Positions 60,131 to 64,000 of a stretch of 64,000 nucleotides of DNA are shown here, one piece after another. The stretch is from contig OX638134.1 in assembly GCA_951804985.1 (NCBI GenBank), positions 7,634,790 to 7,698,789 on the forward strand. Reading direction: 5' to 3'. The notes beneath the pieces were generated by a model that had not been told where the DNA came from, searched no databases, and saw only the letters and a program-made list of their open reading frames with translations. Each line of letters opens with the position of its first letter. Position 1 is the stretch's first letter. The translations under genes and the position numbers were made by a program. The DNA comes from Dryomyza anilis (Eukaryota; Arthropoda; Insecta; Diptera; Dryomyzidae).

Positions 60131-62199
60131 ACCTGCTTGAAATTTCAATTATTTTAATTTTTTCATCCTTGATCCGTGAAGTACACAAAAAATCCTTTTC
60201 TGACCCTTCCTTTCCTTATTTTTGTGGAGTTCCAGGTGAACGAGGTGCAAAATTATTTAAACATATATATATATTTTTTTTAAGGGGCGTGGCAATATAT
60301 TTTTATTAGTTTGTTGTGTCTGGGGAACTACAGTTCTTCCTTCCTTTTTTCAGCAAATAAGCCACTAACGATCATGTGTTTTGTCCAAACTATTTTTTTT
60401 TGCATTTGGTAGTGGAATTTGTTGTCTATACTACCAGCTTAGCTCTATTTGTGTCCAAAAATATTCTGGTTTGTTATGTTAATTTATATATTTAAAAGCA
60501 TTTATCCCAATACTAAATTTTTGGACTGAAGTTAACTGAAAGACGACGATATAGTCTATGTTAGAACACCTTGTTTTGAAAATGTTATAGTTGAGATAAA
60601 CAGAAATTGTTCATTTTTTCTATCAAAAATATGTCTGCCCATTTTCATCCGAAATATCGTCGTATGTCATGAAATTCTACGAATATAATTTCGAATATAA
60701 TTTCAGGGCGACGTTATGGTAATCAACCTGAAGATTCTTCGAATAAATGGTAATTAGTCTGAAGATTCCTTTGAAGCTTTGAAGTTGGTCACAAAGGAAA
60801 TAATGTTTGAAAATGTTACAGTTGAGATAAGCATCAAAGCATATTATAAAAATGCTTTATTCTCTTTTACAAAAAAACCATGTGTTTTTAGAGCTTTCGG
60901 AAATATTTCCATAGTCGTGCATTAAGTCAGTATATGGTAGAGAGTCTTGGGATTTCTCGAAAGTTTTTCTCATGATAGTCGCACTGAACAAATATGAAAT
61001 TTCTTTAATATAAAAACAATCAGTATAACGATGTCATTTCTCCATTTGAAGTAGAAATCACTTTTAGAAAGCACATGCGACACTTTCAAATCCCAAACAA
61101 AAGAGCAACTAAAATATATTTCAAATAAAAAATCATGATATACAAAAAATTCACTACATCTTCAACGACATTAAAAATAATTAAATCCCAGTGGTCAACA
61201 CATTTGTTGCCCGACGTGTCTAACAAATAAGCGACGTACCATTTGGTCGCGAAGTGCATAAAATTCCCCTAGGAAAACAATGTTTCTTCAACTATTTCCT
61301 ATATTTACATTTATCACGCATTTGACTACTTGGTACAGCCGACTAGGTTTGCCACTAACTCTGCTGATTTTTGTTCATTCCTTTGAAGCAGTCACCATAA
61401 CCATAACTGTGCATTGTATTAAAATACAAAGCCTGAACTTTATTACCTGCCTCCATACACTTGGTAGTACTTGTTGTTCGACCAGAGATCATGCATTCTG
61501 TGTTACTCCCAGTAGTTGTTCCCAGTGGACCAAGCAAATGTGCTCCCATTCATATGCAAAAGTTCCAAGAAATCAACGTAGTAGATACTGTCTGCAAGCA
61601 GAAAATTCCTGCAGCGCAGAAGTAGTCTTTTCTTTTCATCTCTTTCCATTTCTTTGCCTACCCATTTTGTCTCTTTGGTGCTTTTCAAGATTTCTGCCAT
61701 ATAAAATTGCTTCTGGTTGATCGCGTACAGGTGTTCGATAATAATTTTTCAACACAATCCAAGTGAACAGCAACAGCCAACGAAGTGCAGTAGCCATTGT
61801 TGCCACAACTACTTATTATGGCCAAGTTCCGTCTTTTGGTTACCGACGAGGACGACTAAACGAATGAACGGACGAGCGAACGACGGTCCAGCTAATATTG
61901 TGCATTTGCTCTAGTTTGTCGCATTTATTTATGCAAAACATTTATTTTGATAGTTGTTTTTTTTTTATTTTTTAATTTTTGCTTGTCTAAAAAAAATATT
62001 GTTTATACACCACATGACAATAAAAATATATTTGCATTTTTCCAATTTTGTATGCAAATTCCGTGTATAGCTTGCTGTGGATTTGGGTAGCCGAACAAAA
62101 AAAAACAAAAAATGGTAGTGTTCACAATCGCACATAAAGTGCAAGCGAAACATGGGATACTTTTCATATTTGGTAATAGCTAAAAGGTTGGAAAAGGTA
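60131..62199. other. Unique sequence, no supported gene
   Basis: 61200-61920 is GC-richer. A plus frame at 61280-61720 (146 aa, Cys/Ser/Phe-rich, start MFLQLFPIFTFITHLTTW) is the longest non-repeat frame in the window, but shows no domain, no opposite-strand agreement with the host gene, and overlaps minus frames. It could be a real exon of another gene; evidence is insufficient. Confidence 0.3.
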
Positions 62200-64000
62200 C
62201 GGGATGTTTAGAGAGATAGTGATGCAGAAATGGGACATGAAATGATATGGGCAATATGTGAAGAAGTTAATATTGAGATGGAGGAAATAAGTAATGTTAG
62301 AAGAAACTGGTAACAGAGATTAAAGGAATACTTTTTAGGAGAATGGAAAATATTCAAATGAAAAATACAGAAGAATACAGAAGAAGGATCGATTAGATCG
62401 AACCGAGTATTAAGAGAAATCTGTACGAAATGATTTAACAGGGGGATATTTTTCATTTTGGTGTTAGGCAAATGATTTGGAACGGTTCGGTATGTGAGGA
62501 ATAGTAAGTAATGTGGGTAAAGATACTGTTGTTGAAATAGGAAATAAAATATTATAGAAAAACATATTAAAAAAAGTGAACAACAAAGATATTTCCCCGA
62601 AATGGACATTTCCTCAAAATGGACATTTCCCCAAAATGGACATTTTCCCAAAATAGACATTTCCACGAAATGTGGGTGTTAAATGCTTGGAATGGGCCAG
62701 ATCCCTCCAAAAGGGTCAACAATTCCGTTACCATTAGGTTTCTAATGATTAGTTTTTGACTCCTTTTTGGAGATCATGGGCCACTCCAAATGGTACCATT
62801 CAACTTTTAACGATATCTGCTATCGATTTCTGCAATTCAGTCTTTCGGTCTTTTTTGCACTTTCCGCCTATTTTAGCCCTCCCACATTTCGGGAAAATGT
62901 CCATTTTGGGCATATGTCCATTTCAGGGAAATGGCTTCAGAGTTCAGATTTTAATAAGTGCTTCTATAATTTTTTATTTCCCATCTCAATAGCAATATGT
63001 TAACCCACATCACTTACTTTTCCTCACATACCGAACTTTTCCGAATCATTTACCTAATACCAAATATGAAAAATATCCCCCTGTTAAATCATGTCTCTTA
63101 ATACTCGGTTGTATCAAATCAATCCAACGCTCTTATTATTAGTTTTATATACCATCCTCTGTATTCTTCGGGGAAATGTCCATTCGAGGAAGTGTCTATT
63201 TCGGGGAAGTGTCGGGTTCGAGGAAGTGTTTATTTCGGGGAAGGGTCCGTTTCGGTGAAATGTCCAATCAGGGAAGTATCTATTTCGGAAAAATGGTCAT
63301 TCGGGGTAGTGGCCGTTCGGGGAAATGTCCATTGTGGAGAAATGTCTTTTGGGGAAATGTTTTTCGGGGTAATGACTTTTGGGCAAATGTACATGAATCG
63401 ACTAAAAGAAACTGGAAAACAGAGATTAAGAAGGGAATGTTAAGGAAAATAAATAATATTCGAACGAAAGTTACAGGAAAAGTGTATTGAATATGAAAAC
63501 ATCAACTAAAATGATAGATATATTAAAAAACAACGGAGTATTAAAGAAATCTTGCAATAAAAAATAATTAAGTTGGAGTATTTATTGTTAAGCTGCGATA
63601 TTTTTCATATTATGCATTAGTAAAAGGTTGGAAAGGTTATGGTTCTTGGGAGGAAACAGGATATTGGTAAAGATATTGTTTTAAATAAGGAAATAAAAGG
63701 CATAGTAAGAAAATGAAAGACCTTGACGATTAGGAGGACTTTTTGGAAAAATTAAGAAAATTCAAATGAAAGTTGCAGAAGATGATACATAGAATATTAA
63801 ATTAGAACGTTGAATGGATTACAAACAAGTATTAAGAAATAGTGTTAAGACAAATCTTAAGTTAATGGTTTGATATGTAGAATTTCATATATGACATAAG
63901 ATTGGAAAAGGTACGGTAATTTGTAAAATGGAACGGAATGGAGAAAAGTATCACATTAAAGTAACACATTTTAGGAAAATTAAAAATATTCAAACGAAAT
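62200..64000. repeat. Inverted and direct repeat block with GGGGAAATGTCCATT modules
   Basis: The stretch 62390-62530 (CGAGTATTAAGAG, AACAGGGGGATATTTTTCAT, CGGTATGTGAGGAA) recurs inverted at about 62995-63115 (TTCCTCACATACCG, ATGAAAAATATCCCCCTGTT, CTCTTAATACTCGG). Each arm is joined to short 17-18 bp modules, CATTTCCCCAAAATGGA (62590-62670) and GGGGAAATGTCCATTCG (63170-63390). From 63405 a further direct relative of 62300-62390 (GAAACTGG.AA.AGAGATTAA) continues to the window end. Inverted arms carrying short tandem modules recall fold-back elements. Confidence 0.7.

Noticed and set aside
61280..61720. 146-residue plus-strand frame
   Set aside because: No recognisable domain, Cys/Phe/Ser bias, overlapping minus frames; kept only as a remark in the regional entry.

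Overview
The window looks like dipteran nuclear DNA, probably from a higher (calyptrate-like) fly. It is very AT-rich, has no bacterial-style gene density, and contains GT-AG introns, a DD37E Tc1/mariner-type element, a mini-me-like repeat with a GACA/GGAC stretch, and tRNA-derived SINEs. The species assignment is inference. No gene is complete in the window. Most of it appears to be intron and repeat sequence of one long minus-strand gene.

Gene content: three exons on the minus strand form one consistent reading frame. They lie at 35309-35154 (156 nt, phase 0/0), 4283-4047 (237 nt, phase 0/0) and 1747-1600 (148 nt, phase 0/1). Each has an acceptor AG after a pyrimidine-rich tract and a strong GTGAGT or GTAAGT donor. 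Spliced together they give about 180 open codons of Ser/Asn/Leu-rich, regulator-like protein that I could not name. The introns are about 30.9 kb and 2.3 kb, and further exons must lie outside the window on at least the left side. The other open frames are either transposase or reverse-transcriptase remnants or chance frames in simple repeats.

Mobile elements: a decayed non-LTR reverse transcriptase (about 6465-7380); a mariner-superfamily transposase with two stops and a lost catalytic Asp (10172-11302) and a fold-back derivative of it (57331-57593); a precisely bounded DD37E element with TA target duplication (15021-16206); four copies of one tRNA-headed SINE family (31663-31969, 57836-58144, 58992-59148, 59803-60117); a mini-me-like element (about 21380-21715); and several MITE-like inverted-repeat elements (5245-5523, 12063-12211, 20641-20903, and a two-copy family at 24103-24322 and 32872-33090).

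Tandem repeats make up roughly a quarter of the window. A 19-bp unit, itself a near-palindrome plus a 4-bp spacer, forms seven separate arrays in both orientations (1-490, 18960-20035, 37450-38190, 46545-49065, 51395-51665, 52530-54125, 54965-56170). Other arrays have units of 20 bp (16740-17760), 12 bp (26590-28150, 29310-30220), 11 bp (30400-32790) and 10 bp (44110-45640). Many contain higher-order duplications of about 200-430 bp. Between arrays lie GC-richer unique islands that may be regulatory, but no function can be read from them directly.
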